Positions 24,916 through 33,231 of a stretch of 64,000 nucleotides of DNA are shown in pieces. This DNA is from Nonomuraea sediminis. GTDB taxonomy: Bacteria; Actinomycetota; Actinomycetes; Streptosporangiales; Streptosporangiaceae. The notes beneath the pieces are model-generated. The model did no database searches, had not been told where the DNA came from, and saw only the letters and a program-made list of their open reading frames with translations. A program made the position numbers and the translations under genes. The stretch lies in the NCBI RefSeq assembly GCF_018531495.1, contig NZ_JAHDTI010000019.1, positions 124,001 to 188,000 on the forward strand. Reading direction: 5' to 3'. Position 1 is the first letter of the stretch. Each line of letters begins with the position of its first letter.

Positions 24916-26277
24916 TTGGACCGCCAGCAGGAGTTCGTGCTCCGCACGCTCGAGGAACGCGACATCCGATTCATCCGGCTGTGGTTCACCGACGTGCTCG
25001 GCTTCCTCAAGTCCGTGGCCATCGCGCCGGCCGAGCTGGAGGGCGCCTTCGCCGAGGGCATCGGTTTCGACGGCTCGGCCATCGAGGGCTTCGCCCGGGT
25101 CTACGAGTCCGACATGCTGGCCAAGCCCGATCCTTCGTCGTTCCAGATCCTGCCCTGGCGCAGCGAGACGCCGGGGGCGGCGCGCATCTTCTGCGACATC
25201 CTGATGCCCGACGGCTCGCCGTCGCACGCCGACCCGCGCTGGGTGCTCAAGCGCACCCTGGCCAAGGCCGCCGACATGGGCTTCACCTTCTACACCCACC
25301 CGGAGATCGAGTTCTTCCTGCTGAAGAACCGGCCCGAGCCGGGCGAGCGGCCCGAGCCGATCGACTCCGGCGGCTACTTCGACCACACCCCGCACAGCTC
25401 GGGCCACGACTTCAGGCGTCAGGCGATCATGATGCTGGAGTCCATGGGCATCTCGGTGGAGTTCAGCCACCACGAGGGCGCGCCCGGGCAGCAGGAGATC
25501 GACCTGCGCTACGCCGACGCGCTCACCACCGCCGACAACATCATGACCTTCCGCCTGGTCATGAAGGAGGTCGCGCTGGAGCAGGGCATCTGGGCCTCCT
25601 TCATGCCCAAGCCGTTCACCGAGCACCCCGGCTCCGGCATGCACACCCACATGTCGCTGTTCGAGGGCGACCGCAACGCCTTCTACGAGGCGGGCGCCGA
25701 GTACCAGCTGTCCAAGACCGGCCGCTCGTTCATCGCCGGGCTGCTGAAGCACGCCGCGGAGATCACCGCCATCACCAACCAGTGGGTCAACTCCTACAAG
25801 CGGCTGTGGGGCGGCGCCGAGGCCATCGCCGGGCAGGGCGGCGAGGCGCCCTCCTACATCTGCTGGGGCCACAACAACCGCTCCGCCCTGGTGCGGGTGC
25901 CCATGTACAAGCCGCACAAGGGCGGCTCGACGCGCATCGAGTTCCGCTCGCTCGACTCGGCCTGCAACCCCTACCTGGCCTTCGCCCTGATCCTGGCCGC
26001 CGGGCTGAAGGGGATCGAGCAGGGGTACGAGCTGCCGCCGGCGGCCGAGGACAACGTCTGGACCCTCACCAGCGCCGAGCGCCGCGCCCTGGGCATCCAG
26101 CCGCTGCCGGGCTCGCTCGACGAGGCGATCAGCGTCATGGACCAGAGCGAGCTGGTGGCCGAGACGCTGGGGGAGCACGTCTTCGACTTCTTCCTGCGCA
26201 ACAAGCGGTCGGAGTGGCGCGAATACCGCCGCACCGTCACCGAGTTCGAACTCGGCCGCTACCTGCCGGTCCTCTGA
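24916..26277 (+). CDS. glnA2: Type I glutamine synthetase homologue, GlnA2 type
   Basis: 453 residues. GS-I signatures are present: GFDGSAIEGF, HPEIEFFLL, the metal-site HHEGAPGQQEIDLRYADAL, MHTHMSLF, WGHNNRSALVRVP, RIEFRSLDSACNPYLAFA. At the position of the regulatory tyrosine (aligned through the following PGSL block) it has W382 in NVWTLTSAERR, so GlnE adenylylation is not expected. The GlnA2 group in mycobacteria and streptomycetes is non-essential and can act in gamma-glutamyl-polyamine metabolism. Start is TTG 24916 with GAGGGG upstream; the nearby ATG 24911 is out of frame. Confidence 0.92.
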   Translation: MDRQQEFVLRTLEERDIRFIRLWFTDVLGFLKSVAIAPAELEGAFAEGIGFDGSAIEGFARVYESDMLAKPDPSSFQILPWRSETPGAARIFCDILMPDGSPSHADPRWVLKRTLAKAADMGFTFYTHPEIEFFLLKNRPEPGERPEPIDSGGYFDHTPHSSGHDFRRQAIMMLESMGISVEFSHHEGAPGQQEIDLRYADALTTADNIMTFRLVMKEVALEQGIWASFMPKPFTEHPGSGMHTHMSLFEGDRNAFYEAGAEYQLSKTGRSFIAGLLKHAAEITAITNQWVNSYKRLWGGAEAIAGQGGEAPSYICWGHNNRSALVRVPMYKPHKGGSTRIEFRSLDSACNPYLAFALILAAGLKGIEQGYELPPAAEDNVWTLTSAERRALGIQPLPGSLDEAISVMDQSELVAETLGEHVFDFFLRNKRSEWREYRRTVTEFELGRYLPVL

Positions 26278-26410
26278 CCCCTCCACCGGGTCGTGCAAGC
26301 CGTTAACTGGCACCATCCGGAGATGCCGCCGTGGTGGCGGTGGGCGCCCGGCGCTCGGTGGGTGGAAAATGGTGGGCGATTTGTCCGGTGTGGCGCTAGT
26401 GTCCAGCGGT

Positions 26411-27307
26411 ATGTCTGGCGAGTATGCCGAGGTCTTCCGGCGTTTCGGGATTCCGGCGCAGGAGTCGATCTATCCGTACGCACCGGTGTTCCGCGGCGAC
26501 GGGGTGGCCGTCAAGCGGACCCATTCCGCCGACGGGATGGGCCGTTGGGTCAGGCGGCTCGCCTCGGTGGGGTTCCCGGTGGTGACCCCGGTGGCGGGGC
26601 CGTACCGGATCGGCGAGGACGACTGGGTGGCCTATCCGTGGGTCGAGGGACGCGCCTACGAGTGCACCCCTGAGGACATCGACGCCGCGGGCACGCTGCT
26701 CGGCCGGCTGCACGCGCTGGGCGCCGAGCCCGCCGGGCTGAGCGACTTCCGCTGGCCCGACCGCGACGCCGCCACCGTCGAGGAGGACGTCACCGGGCTC
26801 GACAAGGCGATGAGCGCCCACCGTCCCGCGCTGCGCGAGGAGGTGCTCGGGCGGTTCGCGCCGCGGTTGCGCGCCTTCATGGATTCCGAGCTGCCCGCCG
26901 TACGGCAGGCCCGGCTGCCGTGGGTCGACGCGAGCATGGACTTCAAGGCGAACAACCTCGTCTACACCGAGGCCGGGCCCGTGCTCATCGATCCCGACAA
27001 CGGGGAGCGGGTGCCGCGGGTGCTCGATCTGGCGCTCGCCGTGCTGCTGTTCCACAACGACCTGGGGGACCGGCTGTTCACCAGGCAGGAGTGGGAGGTC
27101 TTCGCGCGGGCGTACCTGGGCGAGGTCGAGCTGACCGCGGACGAGCGGCGGCTGTGGCCGGTCGCGCTGCGGTACATGCTCCTGGAGTGGGGCGTGTGGA
27201 CGGTCGTCAACGGTCTGGAGACGGGGGACTGGCACGATCCGCGGCAGGCGGCCTTCCTGACGGATCTGGTGACCGTGGATCTCGAGCGCTTCGCCCTGTC
27301 AACCTAG
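26411..27307 (+). CDS. APH-family phosphotransferase (aminoglycoside/choline kinase-like)
   Basis: 298 residues. Kinase-like elements are VFRGDGVAVKRT (ATP-site Lys), the hinge WVAYPWVEGRAYECTP, the catalytic-loop-like VDASMDFKANNLVY with Asp and Asn, and metal-binding LIDPDNGERVPRVLDLA. The usual HGDLHPGN His is replaced (ASMDFKANN), as in several actinobacterial APH relatives. The substrate is unknown. ATG 26411 (MSGEYAEVFRRFG) is chosen; ATG 26369 would add 14 atypical residues. It lies 133 bp after glnA2 on the same strand. Its last bases lie inside the first 27298-27314 palindrome. Confidence 0.8.
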   Translation: MSGEYAEVFRRFGIPAQESIYPYAPVFRGDGVAVKRTHSADGMGRWVRRLASVGFPVVTPVAGPYRIGEDDWVAYPWVEGRAYECTPEDIDAAGTLLGRLHALGAEPAGLSDFRWPDRDAATVEEDVTGLDKAMSAHRPALREEVLGRFAPRLRAFMDSELPAVRQARLPWVDASMDFKANNLVYTEAGPVLIDPDNGERVPRVLDLALAVLLFHNDLGDRLFTRQEWEVFARAYLGEVELTADERRLWPVALRYMLLEWGVWTVVNGLETGDWHDPRQAAFLTDLVTVDLERFALST

Positions 27308-27342
27308 AGTTGACGATTGACTAGCGTCAACCTAGAGTTGAC
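27298..27342. promoter_or_regulatory. Twin identical 17-bp palindromes over a sigma70-like promoter
   Basis: GTCAACCTAGAGTTGAC occurs at 27298-27314 and again at 27326-27342, perfectly repeated. Arms are GTCAAC/GTTGAC. The right arm of copy 1 supplies TTGACG (27310-27315) and copy 2 supplies TAGAGT (27333-27338), a -35/-10 pair with an exact 17-bp spacer. The predicted start point is at or beside the ATG at 27346. A repressor bound here would cover the whole promoter. Confidence 0.65.
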
Positions 27343-27345
27343 GCT

Positions 27346-27411
27346 ATGAAGGTGCTGCGCTGCGTCGTGGTGGTCCTGATCGTGGTCGGGATCGTCGTGG
27401 CCGCCCTGTAG
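27346..27411 (+). CDS. Putative leaderless 21-residue membrane mini-protein
   Basis: Begins MKVLRC, followed by 15 almost uninterrupted Val/Ile/Leu/Gly/Ala residues and a TAG stop at 27409-27411. It would be a single membrane-spanning peptide. It starts exactly where the predicted promoter should initiate and ends nine bases before the NUDIX ATG. It could instead be untranslated leader of the NUDIX gene. No family known. Confidence 0.4.
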   Translation: MKVLRCVVVVLIVVGIVVAAL

Positions 27412-27420
27412 CGTGGGCCG

Positions 27421-27816
27421 ATGGTCATCGACAAGGTCGCGTGGATCCGCATCGAGGACGGCCGGGTGCTCAGCACGCGCTCCCGGGGCAAGGACGTCTA
27501 CTACCTGCCGGGCGGCAAGCGCGAGGCTGGTGAGAGCGACGTGGAGACGCTCGTGCGGGAGATCTCGGAGGAACTCGCCGTCACCATCCTGCCCGCCACG
27601 GCCACCCACGTCGGCACCTACTCGGCCCAGGCGCACGGCCATACAGACGGCGTCATCGTCCAGATGACCTGCTACAGCGCCGACTACGAAGGCACGCCGG
27701 TGCCCAGCAGCGAGATCGAAGAGGTCGTCTGGCTGACCTACGCCGACCGCCCCCGCGTAGCCCCCGTCGACCAACTCATCTTCGACACCCTCAAATCCAC
27801 CGGCCACCTCACGTAA
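27421..27816 (+). CDS. NUDIX hydrolase
   Basis: 131 residues. The complete NUDIX box GGKREAGESDVETLVREISEEL is at about residues 31-52 (GX5EX7REUXEEXGU, the last positions LAV). It is short with no extra domain. It would hydrolyse a nucleoside diphosphate-linked substrate with Mg2+; the specificity cannot be told. It lies nine bases after the mini-ORF and probably uses the palindrome-controlled promoter at 27310-27338. Confidence 0.9.
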   Translation: MVIDKVAWIRIEDGRVLSTRSRGKDVYYLPGGKREAGESDVETLVREISEELAVTILPATATHVGTYSAQAHGHTDGVIVQMTCYSADYEGTPVPSSEIEEVVWLTYADRPRVAPVDQLIFDTLKSTGHLT

Positions 27817-28230
27817 CCCCACCACCCCGGCACGTCTTCGCGCCCGCCACCACGGCGTGCCTTCGCGTCCGCCACCCGGCACGCCTTCGCGTCCCCATGC
27901 CGACGCGCGCTGCCCACTTGCGCGGCCGGTCTGCGCGCCGCTCCTCTGTGCGGCTGGGTTCGCCTCGTTCCGTGGCCGGCGACGTGATGGGTCTGCTCTT
28001 CGGGCTGTGGGGCACCTCGGTGGGCGCCCGCCATGCCTTCGCGCCTTCGGGCCCGCCATGCCTGCGCGCCTTCGCGCCGCGCCCGCTCACGCGGCATTGC
28101 GCCCCTTACGCGCCCGGCTTGGGACTGCCTCGCCCCGGAGAGTCGGCGCACCTTCCCTGGACCGCCGCCATCTGTCCGAGCCCCCAGCCGCCAATGCGCC
28201 CGCGACCTCGAGCGGCCCTGATGTGGCGGG
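27817..28230. other. Gene-free low-complexity stretch
   Basis: This 414-bp region between the NUDIX gene and the convergent GNAT gene is rich in short imperfect repeats built on GCCTTCGCG and CGCCCGCCATGCC (near 27828, 27858, 27885, 28035, 28070). I see no coding frame with normal composition, and no clear terminator. Confidence 0.5.
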
Positions 28231-28764
28231 CTAGGCGAGAGGGTGGTGCATGGCGAGGCGGGGGCCGAGGGTGTGGAGGTCGGCGGTGAGTTCGGCTTGC
28301 CAGTGGGCCTGGAGGGCGGGGCCCCAGAGGGCCGGAGGGAACTCGGTGAAGCCGTGGCGGGCGTAGAAGGGGGCGTTCCACGGGACGTCGCGGAAGGTCA
28401 GGAGGGTGACGCCGGGGGAGCCCCGCTCGGCGGCCGCGGTCAGGACGGCTGAGACGAGGGCGGCGCCGATGCCCTGGCGGCCGTGCTGGGGGAGGACCGC
28501 CAGTTGCTCGAGGTGGACCCGGCCGTCCAGCTCGATGACGCCGGCGAAGCCGACCGGCGGGTCCCCGGCGACCCAGATGGGGTCGCCGTGGGCGATGACC
28601 TCCTCGATCACCGGCGGGCCGTCGGGGAAGACGATGCCGACCTCATGGAAGACGCCGTCGCAGACGCGCTCGATGTCCGGGAGCGCCGCGAGGTCGCGCG
28701 GCTCGGCGGGGCGGATGGCGAAGGTCACGCGAGGGGACGTTACCGCACGACCACGACGCGCCAA
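28231..28764 (-). CDS. GNAT-family N-acetyltransferase
   Basis: 177 residues. It begins with IRPAEPRDLAALPDIERV (beta1-alpha1). The acetyl-CoA site has LEQLAVLPQHGRQGIGAALVSAVLTAAAERG (Q/RxxGxG/A). FRDVPWNAPFYARHGFTEF is the usual GNAT motif B. The last 30 residues add a His/Leu-rich tail. Start TTG 28764 is uncertain; GTG 28728 (VTFAIRPAEP) is also possible. Neither has a convincing ribosome site. Substrate unknown. Confidence 0.85.
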   Translation of the reverse strand: MARRGRAVTSPRVTFAIRPAEPRDLAALPDIERVCDGVFHEVGIVFPDGPPVIEEVIAHGDPIWVAGDPPVGFAGVIELDGRVHLEQLAVLPQHGRQGIGAALVSAVLTAAAERGSPGVTLLTFRDVPWNAPFYARHGFTEFPPALWGPALQAHWQAELTADLHTLGPRLAMHHPLA

Positions 28765-28777
28765 ACCGGGCGACGCC

Positions 28778-28897
28778 GTGGCCCGCCGTGCCGCTCGCCG
28801 GCCGTGGTGTGCCGTACCGCTCGCCGGTCGTGGTGCGCCGCACCGCGACCGGCGGTGGCCCGCTGTACCGACCGGCCGTGGCCCGCCGTAGCGTGGG
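28778..28897. repeat. Short tandem repeat, period 23-26 bp, about five units
   Basis: Units beginning GTGG start near 28778, 28804, 28830, 28855 and 28878, each of the form GTGGnnnGCCGTnCCGCTCGCCGG with substitutions. The array fills the gap between the start of the GNAT gene and the end of the serine hydrolase gene, both on the minus strand. Confidence 0.7.
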
Positions 28898-30151
28898 TTA
28901 GAAGTAGCGCGAGGTCAGGTCCGTCGTGGGCCAGGTGGTCACGGCGTCGTGCGCCTGCCACAGCAGCTTGTCGACGACGTCGAAGTCGGGCGAGCCTTCC
29001 TCTTCCCTGCGGTTGAACTGGACGCACCAGGTCACCCCGAGCGCCTGGCGCACCAGGAAGGTGAAGGTGCCCGGCATCGACCCGCTGTGCCAGGTGTTGA
29101 GGCCGCTGCCCCAGTTGCGCACGTACCATCCGGCCCCGTACCAGGACCCGTCGGTGCTGACGCCGATCTCCGGCTTGGCGAAGGCCCGCGAGATCGACGT
29201 GGCGTTGAGCACGGTGCTCGAGGCATCGAACACGCCCGCCCACCTGACCAGGTCGACCGCAGAGGCCAGCCAGCCGCCGTTGGCGTCCTGGTTGGGCATG
29301 TTGAAGCCGCCGTAGGGGTAGGGCACGGTGATGCCCGAGTCGTTCACCACGATCTTGGTGGTGTACTTCGACTCGTAGCTGACCTCGGAGGCCGACATCT
29401 CCGAGCGCAGGCTCTTGCCGAGCCGCATCCGGGTGATGCCGCGCGGCGCGAGCAGCTTGGTGCGCACGTACGCCTCGTAGCTCATGCCCGACACCTTCTC
29501 GATGACGCGGCCGAGCAGCATGTAGCCGTAGTTGCTGTAGGACATCTCGGAGCCCGGCGCGAAGTCGAGCGGCTTGCCCGTGACGTACTTGATGATGTCG
29601 GCGTGCGTGATCGGGAAGTCCTTGTCGAGGGAGGCCGCGATCGTCTGGTCGAGCCAGAGCGCGTCCTTGCTGACCTCGCGGTCCCAGCCGCCGGTGTGCT
29701 GCATGAGCCGCCACAGCGTCACCTGCTCCAGGCGACCGTCCGCCGCGGACGAGAGGCCCAGCAGCTTGGTGATCGGGGTGGTGAGCGTGAGCTTGCCGTC
29801 CTGGGCCAGGCGCAGGATGGCGGCCGAGGTGATGTTCTTGCTCAGGCTGGCGATGCGGAACAGCGACGTCGGCTGCACCTTCGCCAGCGTCCCGCCGTTC
29901 GGGATGTAGGTGCCGTAGCCCCGGGCGGCCAGGATCTTGCCCTTGCGGGCGATCGCGAGCTGGCCGCAGCTGATGCTCCGCTCGGTCATGTACTGCTGGA
30001 CGGTCTTGTCGAAGCTGGCCAGCTGGGACGGCATGACGCCGCTCGTCACCAGCGTCGCCGCGTCGGCCTGCTCGGACAGGGATCCCAGCGCGATCGCGGG
30101 CACGGCCGCGGCGCCCGCCTTGAGCAACGTCCGCCGGCTGAGCATGGTCAC
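28898..30151 (-). CDS. Exported serine hydrolase, class C beta-lactamase/DD-peptidase family
   Basis: 417 residues. Twin-arginine leader SRRTLLKAGAAAVPAIALG, mature from about residue 31. The active-site motifs are intact: S102-L-S-K105 in FRIASLSKNIT, the YSN triad in MSYSNYGYMLLGRV, and HSG in WHSGSMPGTF. This family covers D-aminopeptidases, esterases and carboxypeptidases; true beta-lactamase activity is not implied. GTG 30151 is given because AGGGG lies upstream; ATG 30145 is an alternative. It probably acts outside the membrane on peptidoglycan or a peptide/ester substrate. Confidence 0.92.
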   Translation of the reverse strand: MTMLSRRTLLKAGAAAVPAIALGSLSEQADAATLVTSGVMPSQLASFDKTVQQYMTERSISCGQLAIARKGKILAARGYGTYIPNGGTLAKVQPTSLFRIASLSKNITSAAILRLAQDGKLTLTTPITKLLGLSSAADGRLEQVTLWRLMQHTGGWDREVSKDALWLDQTIAASLDKDFPITHADIIKYVTGKPLDFAPGSEMSYSNYGYMLLGRVIEKVSGMSYEAYVRTKLLAPRGITRMRLGKSLRSEMSASEVSYESKYTTKIVVNDSGITVPYPYGGFNMPNQDANGGWLASAVDLVRWAGVFDASSTVLNATSISRAFAKPEIGVSTDGSWYGAGWYVRNWGSGLNTWHSGSMPGTFTFLVRQALGVTWCVQFNRREEEGSPDFDVVDKLLWQAHDAVTTWPTTDLTSRYF

Positions 30152-30275
30152 TTCTAACCCCTAAGTCACATCGGCCACATTGACCACGCATCTTACGGGA
30201 TGTCGGAAGTGTGGGGGCGCGGTGGGGATGGAACGATGCGACACCGTTTCCCGGATCACAGGCGGGAAGTTTCGG

Positions 30276-30339
30276 ACGGGGTAGTGATGTTGTTCACGTG
30301 TGGGGTACCCCGTGGTCTCGGTAAACACCCCACCCCGTA
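30276..30339. promoter_or_regulatory. Nested inverted repeats upstream of the hotdog-fold gene
   Basis: ACGGGGTA (30276-30283) pairs with TACCCCGT (30306-30313). GTGGGGT (30300-30306) pairs with ACCCCAC (about 30326-30332). A further ACCCCGT follows at about 30332-30338, so the second and third elements compete for pairing. GGGGTACCCC at 30302-30311 is itself a palindrome. The cluster ends about 70 bases before ATG 30407. It could be operators or an RNA switch-like leader; I cannot assign it. Confidence 0.35.
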
Positions 30340-30406
30340 AAATCGGCCTGTTTCTATCGGTATTTCTGGTCTTACCGCCCCCTGGGGGCGATATGGAGGA
30401 TGACGC

Positions 30407-31120
30407 ATGACGACGGCTGCCCTGCAGACCGTGTTGACCGTTCCAGAGCGCTTCCGCGGCCCCGCCGCCGTGGCCAACGGGGGCTGGATAGCCGGCACCA
30501 TGGCCGACGCGCTCAACGGCCACCGATCAGCCGTCGAGGTCACCCTCCATGCTCCCACGCCGTTGGACACCGAAGTCCGCCTGGAGCACGTGGCCAACAC
30601 CGTCACCCTCACCGACGGCGACAAGCTGCTGGTCGAGGCGTTCCCCGTGGCCGAGGACCTGGAGGCGCCGGACTTCGTGCCCTTCACCGACGCGGCCAGG
30701 GCCGAGGCCGGATTCCCCGGCTGGCACGGCCATGCCTTCCCCGAGTGCTTCGTCTGCGGGCTGCGCGAGCCCGGCGACGGCCTGCGCATCTTCCCCGGCC
30801 CGGTCGAGGGCACGGGCCTGGTGGCCGCCGGCTGGCGCGTGCCCTTCACGGTCGCCGACGAGGACGGCGTGCCCGCCTCGATCGTCGGCGCGGCGCTCGA
30901 CTGCGTCACGGGCTGGGCGCACTTCGCCCCCGGCGAGTCGGCGCTGCTCGGCCGGCTCGCCGTACAGATCCACCGGCGCGTGTACCCCGGCGGCACCTAC
31001 TCGGTGGTCGGTGAGGCGACCGGGCGCGACGGCCGCAAGCTCTTCGGCCGCAGCGCCATCTACGAGAACGACGGCGCCCTGGTCGCCTCCGCCCGCGCGA
31101 CGTGGATCGCCCCGCGTTAG
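30407..31120 (+). CDS. Hotdog-fold thioesterase-like protein
   Basis: 237 residues, a double-hotdog length. The N-terminal half (GPAAVANGGWIAGTMADAL) has the Asn-Gly-Gly helix start typical of hotdog enzymes. A conserved Cys pair sits mid-protein in FPECFVCGLREPGDGLRIFPGP. The C-terminal half holds VGAALDCVTGWAHFAPGESALLGRLAVQIHRRVYPGGTYSVVGEATGRDGRKLFGRSAIY. GGAGGATGACGC precedes ATG 30407. Presumed acyl-CoA or acyl-carrier thioesterase/dehydratase-like; no activity can be named. It overlaps the convergent hydrolase gene by four bases. Confidence 0.8.
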   Translation: MTTAALQTVLTVPERFRGPAAVANGGWIAGTMADALNGHRSAVEVTLHAPTPLDTEVRLEHVANTVTLTDGDKLLVEAFPVAEDLEAPDFVPFTDAARAEAGFPGWHGHAFPECFVCGLREPGDGLRIFPGPVEGTGLVAAGWRVPFTVADEDGVPASIVGAALDCVTGWAHFAPGESALLGRLAVQIHRRVYPGGTYSVVGEATGRDGRKLFGRSAIYENDGALVASARATWIAPR

Positions 31121-31962
31121 CCGGTGAGGCGGTCGGCGACGAGGGCGGCGCAGCGGTCGTCGAAGAGGATCGTGTAGTGGTTGCAGTCGGGGACGAGCTC
31201 GTCCCGTAGTTCAGGCAGCCGGGCGGTCCAGGCGGCCGCCAGCGCGTCCGGGTGCATGCCGACGTCCTGGTTGAGCAGCCCGCGCGGCGCCCGCAGCAGG
31301 TGCAGCGGCGACTTGATGGCCTCGAGCGCCGCCGCGATCGCGGCGTCCTCGGTGAGCAGCCAGCGGCCGTCCTCCCTGACCGCCTCGGGCATCGCGCGCG
31401 ACCGCAGGGCGCCCTCCGGGCCGGTGACGTCGTACCTGACGTACTCCTCGACGAGCGGGCTCCAGTGCCCGGCGAAGGCCGGGTGCGCCTTGAAGAAGTC
31501 CACGTAGGCCTCGGCCGACGGGAACGTCTTCGTCAGCCTGGCCAGCGCCGGGCCGAGCGTGGTCTCCAGCATCTCGTCCGGGTCGGAGCCGGGTATCAGC
31601 GGCATCGGCAGCCCGCCGTCGACCAGGACGACCCTGGCGAAGTCCCGCTGCGCCCCGGCCAGCGCGGCCACGTAGGCGCCCATCGAGTGCCCCGTCAGCA
31701 CCGCGTCGGGTCCCGCCCCCACGTGCTCGGCCACGCGCAGCACGTCCGTCGCGTGCCTCGGCAGCCCGTACGGCCCGGCCAGCCCCGCGCTGTGGCCGCG
31801 ACCCGCCAGGTCCATGGCGACCAGCGACCAGCCCTCGGGCAGCTCGGCCGCCACGGCCTTCCAGGCCATGAGCGACGCGGTGATCCCGTGCACCGCGATG
31901 ACCAGCCGCTCGCCCTCCCCGAACCGTGCGATCCGCATCCCGCCGACGTCGTCGATTCTCAT
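31117..31962 (-). CDS. Alpha/beta-hydrolase
   Basis: 281 residues. The oxyanion region is VIAVHGITASLMAWKAV, then MDLAGRGHSAG. The nucleophile elbow is GHSMG with S93. The acid is probably in LVDGGLPMP or later, and the base His is in CNHYTILFDD (about 262). A cap region spans about 120-200. This is the layout of general esterases/lipases and C-C hydrolases; no specific subfamily motif was found. It starts at ATG 31962, divergent from the amidotransferase gene 50 bp away. Confidence 0.88.
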   Translation of the reverse strand: MRIDDVGGMRIARFGEGERLVIAVHGITASLMAWKAVAAELPEGWSLVAMDLAGRGHSAGLAGPYGLPRHATDVLRVAEHVGAGPDAVLTGHSMGAYVAALAGAQRDFARVVLVDGGLPMPLIPGSDPDEMLETTLGPALARLTKTFPSAEAYVDFFKAHPAFAGHWSPLVEEYVRYDVTGPEGALRSRAMPEAVREDGRWLLTEDAAIAAALEAIKSPLHLLRAPRGLLNQDVGMHPDALAAAWTARLPELRDELVPDCNHYTILFDDRCAALVADRLTG

Positions 31963-32012
31963 AACCGGATCCTAAGGACTGCTTCCCGGCTTTTAGGGGA
32001 TAAATTACGCAC

Positions 32013-32696
32013 ATGCGGATCACCGTCATCGAGCACGAGGCCGGCGCCGGGCTCGGGTACCTCGAGCGCTGGCTGGGGCTCGAATGCGACGTCGTCCGGC
32101 CGTACCTGGGGGACAGCGTTCCCGAGCGGGCCGCCGACGGGCTCATCGTGCTCGGCGGGGCGGCCGACGCCTGGGACGACGAGCGCTCGCCCTGGCACCC
32201 CGCCACGCGTGACCTGCTGCGGCGCGCGGTGGAGGAGTCCACGCCCACGCTGGCGATCTGCCTGGGCGCCCAGTTGATGACGATGGCCTGCGGCGGAGTC
32301 GTCGGGCGCGGCGGCAACGGCCTCGAGGTCGGCCTGCGCGAGGTGCGCCCGCTGCCCGCCGCCGCCTCCGACCGCATCCTGTCAGGAGTCGGTACGGCTG
32401 CCGCCGTCCAGTACCACCAGGACGCCATGACCCGGCTGCCGGAGGGCGCGGTGCCGCTCATGACCGGGGACCAGTATCCGCACCAGGCCTACCGCATGGG
32501 CGAGGCCGCGTGGGCGGTCCAGTTCCACCCCGAGGCCACCCCCGAGATCTTCACCACCTGGACCTCCGCCGCCGACCTGGACGGCGCCGAGGACCTCAAC
32601 GCCGAGGTCAAGGCGGCCGAGGACCGCCTCATCGCCACCTGGCGCCCCGTCGCGGAGGCCTTCGCCGAAGTCGTCAGAACCGCCGCTCCCGCCTAG
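32013..32696 (+). CDS. Class I glutamine amidotransferase-like protein
   Basis: 227 residues. Catalytic triad present: C83 in LAICLGAQLM, H172 and E174 in VQFHPEATPE. The oxyanion-site GG is in IVLGGAADAWDD. It is a stand-alone glutaminase-type domain with an extra C-terminal helix. Relatives hydrolyse gamma-glutamyl compounds or donate ammonia to a partner. AT-rich TAAATT shortly before ATG 32013 may be a -10, which would leave almost no leader. Its last 23 bases overlap the convergent HXXEE gene. Proximity to glnA2 and glnE hints at nitrogen metabolism (inference). Confidence 0.88.
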   Translation: MRITVIEHEAGAGLGYLERWLGLECDVVRPYLGDSVPERAADGLIVLGGAADAWDDERSPWHPATRDLLRRAVEESTPTLAICLGAQLMTMACGGVVGRGGNGLEVGLREVRPLPAAASDRILSGVGTAAAVQYHQDAMTRLPEGAVPLMTGDQYPHQAYRMGEAAWAVQFHPEATPEIFTTWTSAADLDGAEDLNAEVKAAEDRLIATWRPVAEAFAEVVRTAAPA

Positions 32697-33216
32697 CACC
32701 GCGAGGAGCCCTGCGGGACAGGGCGTGGGCCGCCGCGTGGACGCCGGCCGTGACCAGCGGGAAGATCGCCAGACCCGCCACGGTCGAGGAGGCACCGCCG
32801 GTGTGGACCCCGGCGGCCTTGAGCCGGCGCCAGGCCCACCATGAGAACGGCAGCACCACCAGCGGCGCCGTGACCGCGCCCGGCGTGTAGCCCCGGGCGG
32901 CCGCCGCCTGCGCCAGGTGCACCACCCCGTGCAGCCCGAAGGCAGCCAGCACCGCCTGGAAGGCGGGACTGCGACCGCCGGTGCGCGCGCCGAGCGCCGA
33001 CGCGCCCGCCATGACGCCGCCCATCAGCCCGATCGCCACGTTCACGTGCCCCTGCGACACCTCGAGCCGCTCCCACGGAACCCACGGGTACCGCTCCCCG
33101 AGCCGGTCCTTGGCCGTGCGCGACCACGAGGCCATCGTGGCCAGCTCCTCCGCGTCGTGCACCATCCAGGCCGCCAGCAGCCCCCAGGTCACCGCCGCGG
33201 GAACCTTCTCGCCCAT
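32674..33216 (-). CDS. HXXEE-domain integral membrane protein
   Basis: 180 residues with about four to five membrane helices. The signature HDAEE (residues 20-24) sits in the first helix region (WGLLAAWMVHDAEELATMASW), followed by a long loop and helices around 70-100 and 115-165, with the pattern GLHGVVHLAQA. HXXEE proteins are membrane proteins of unknown role, with the His/Glu cluster suggesting a metal site. The start is ATG 33216 with GGGAGG at a good distance. The frame remains open far upstream, antisense to glnE, but that part is not coding. A 28-bp palindrome lies immediately upstream. Confidence 0.85.
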   Translation of the reverse strand: MGEKVPAAVTWGLLAAWMVHDAEELATMASWSRTAKDRLGERYPWVPWERLEVSQGHVNVAIGLMGGVMAGASALGARTGGRSPAFQAVLAAFGLHGVVHLAQAAAARGYTPGAVTAPLVVLPFSWWAWRRLKAAGVHTGGASSTVAGLAIFPLVTAGVHAAAHALSRRAPRGARRERRF

Positions 33217-33231
33217 CGTTTCGACCTCCCA

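Noticed and set aside
28898-30151. Antibiotic-resistance beta-lactamase
   Set aside because: SxxK/YxN/HxG motifs are shared by many esterases and peptidases of this family; nothing points to beta-lactam hydrolysis.
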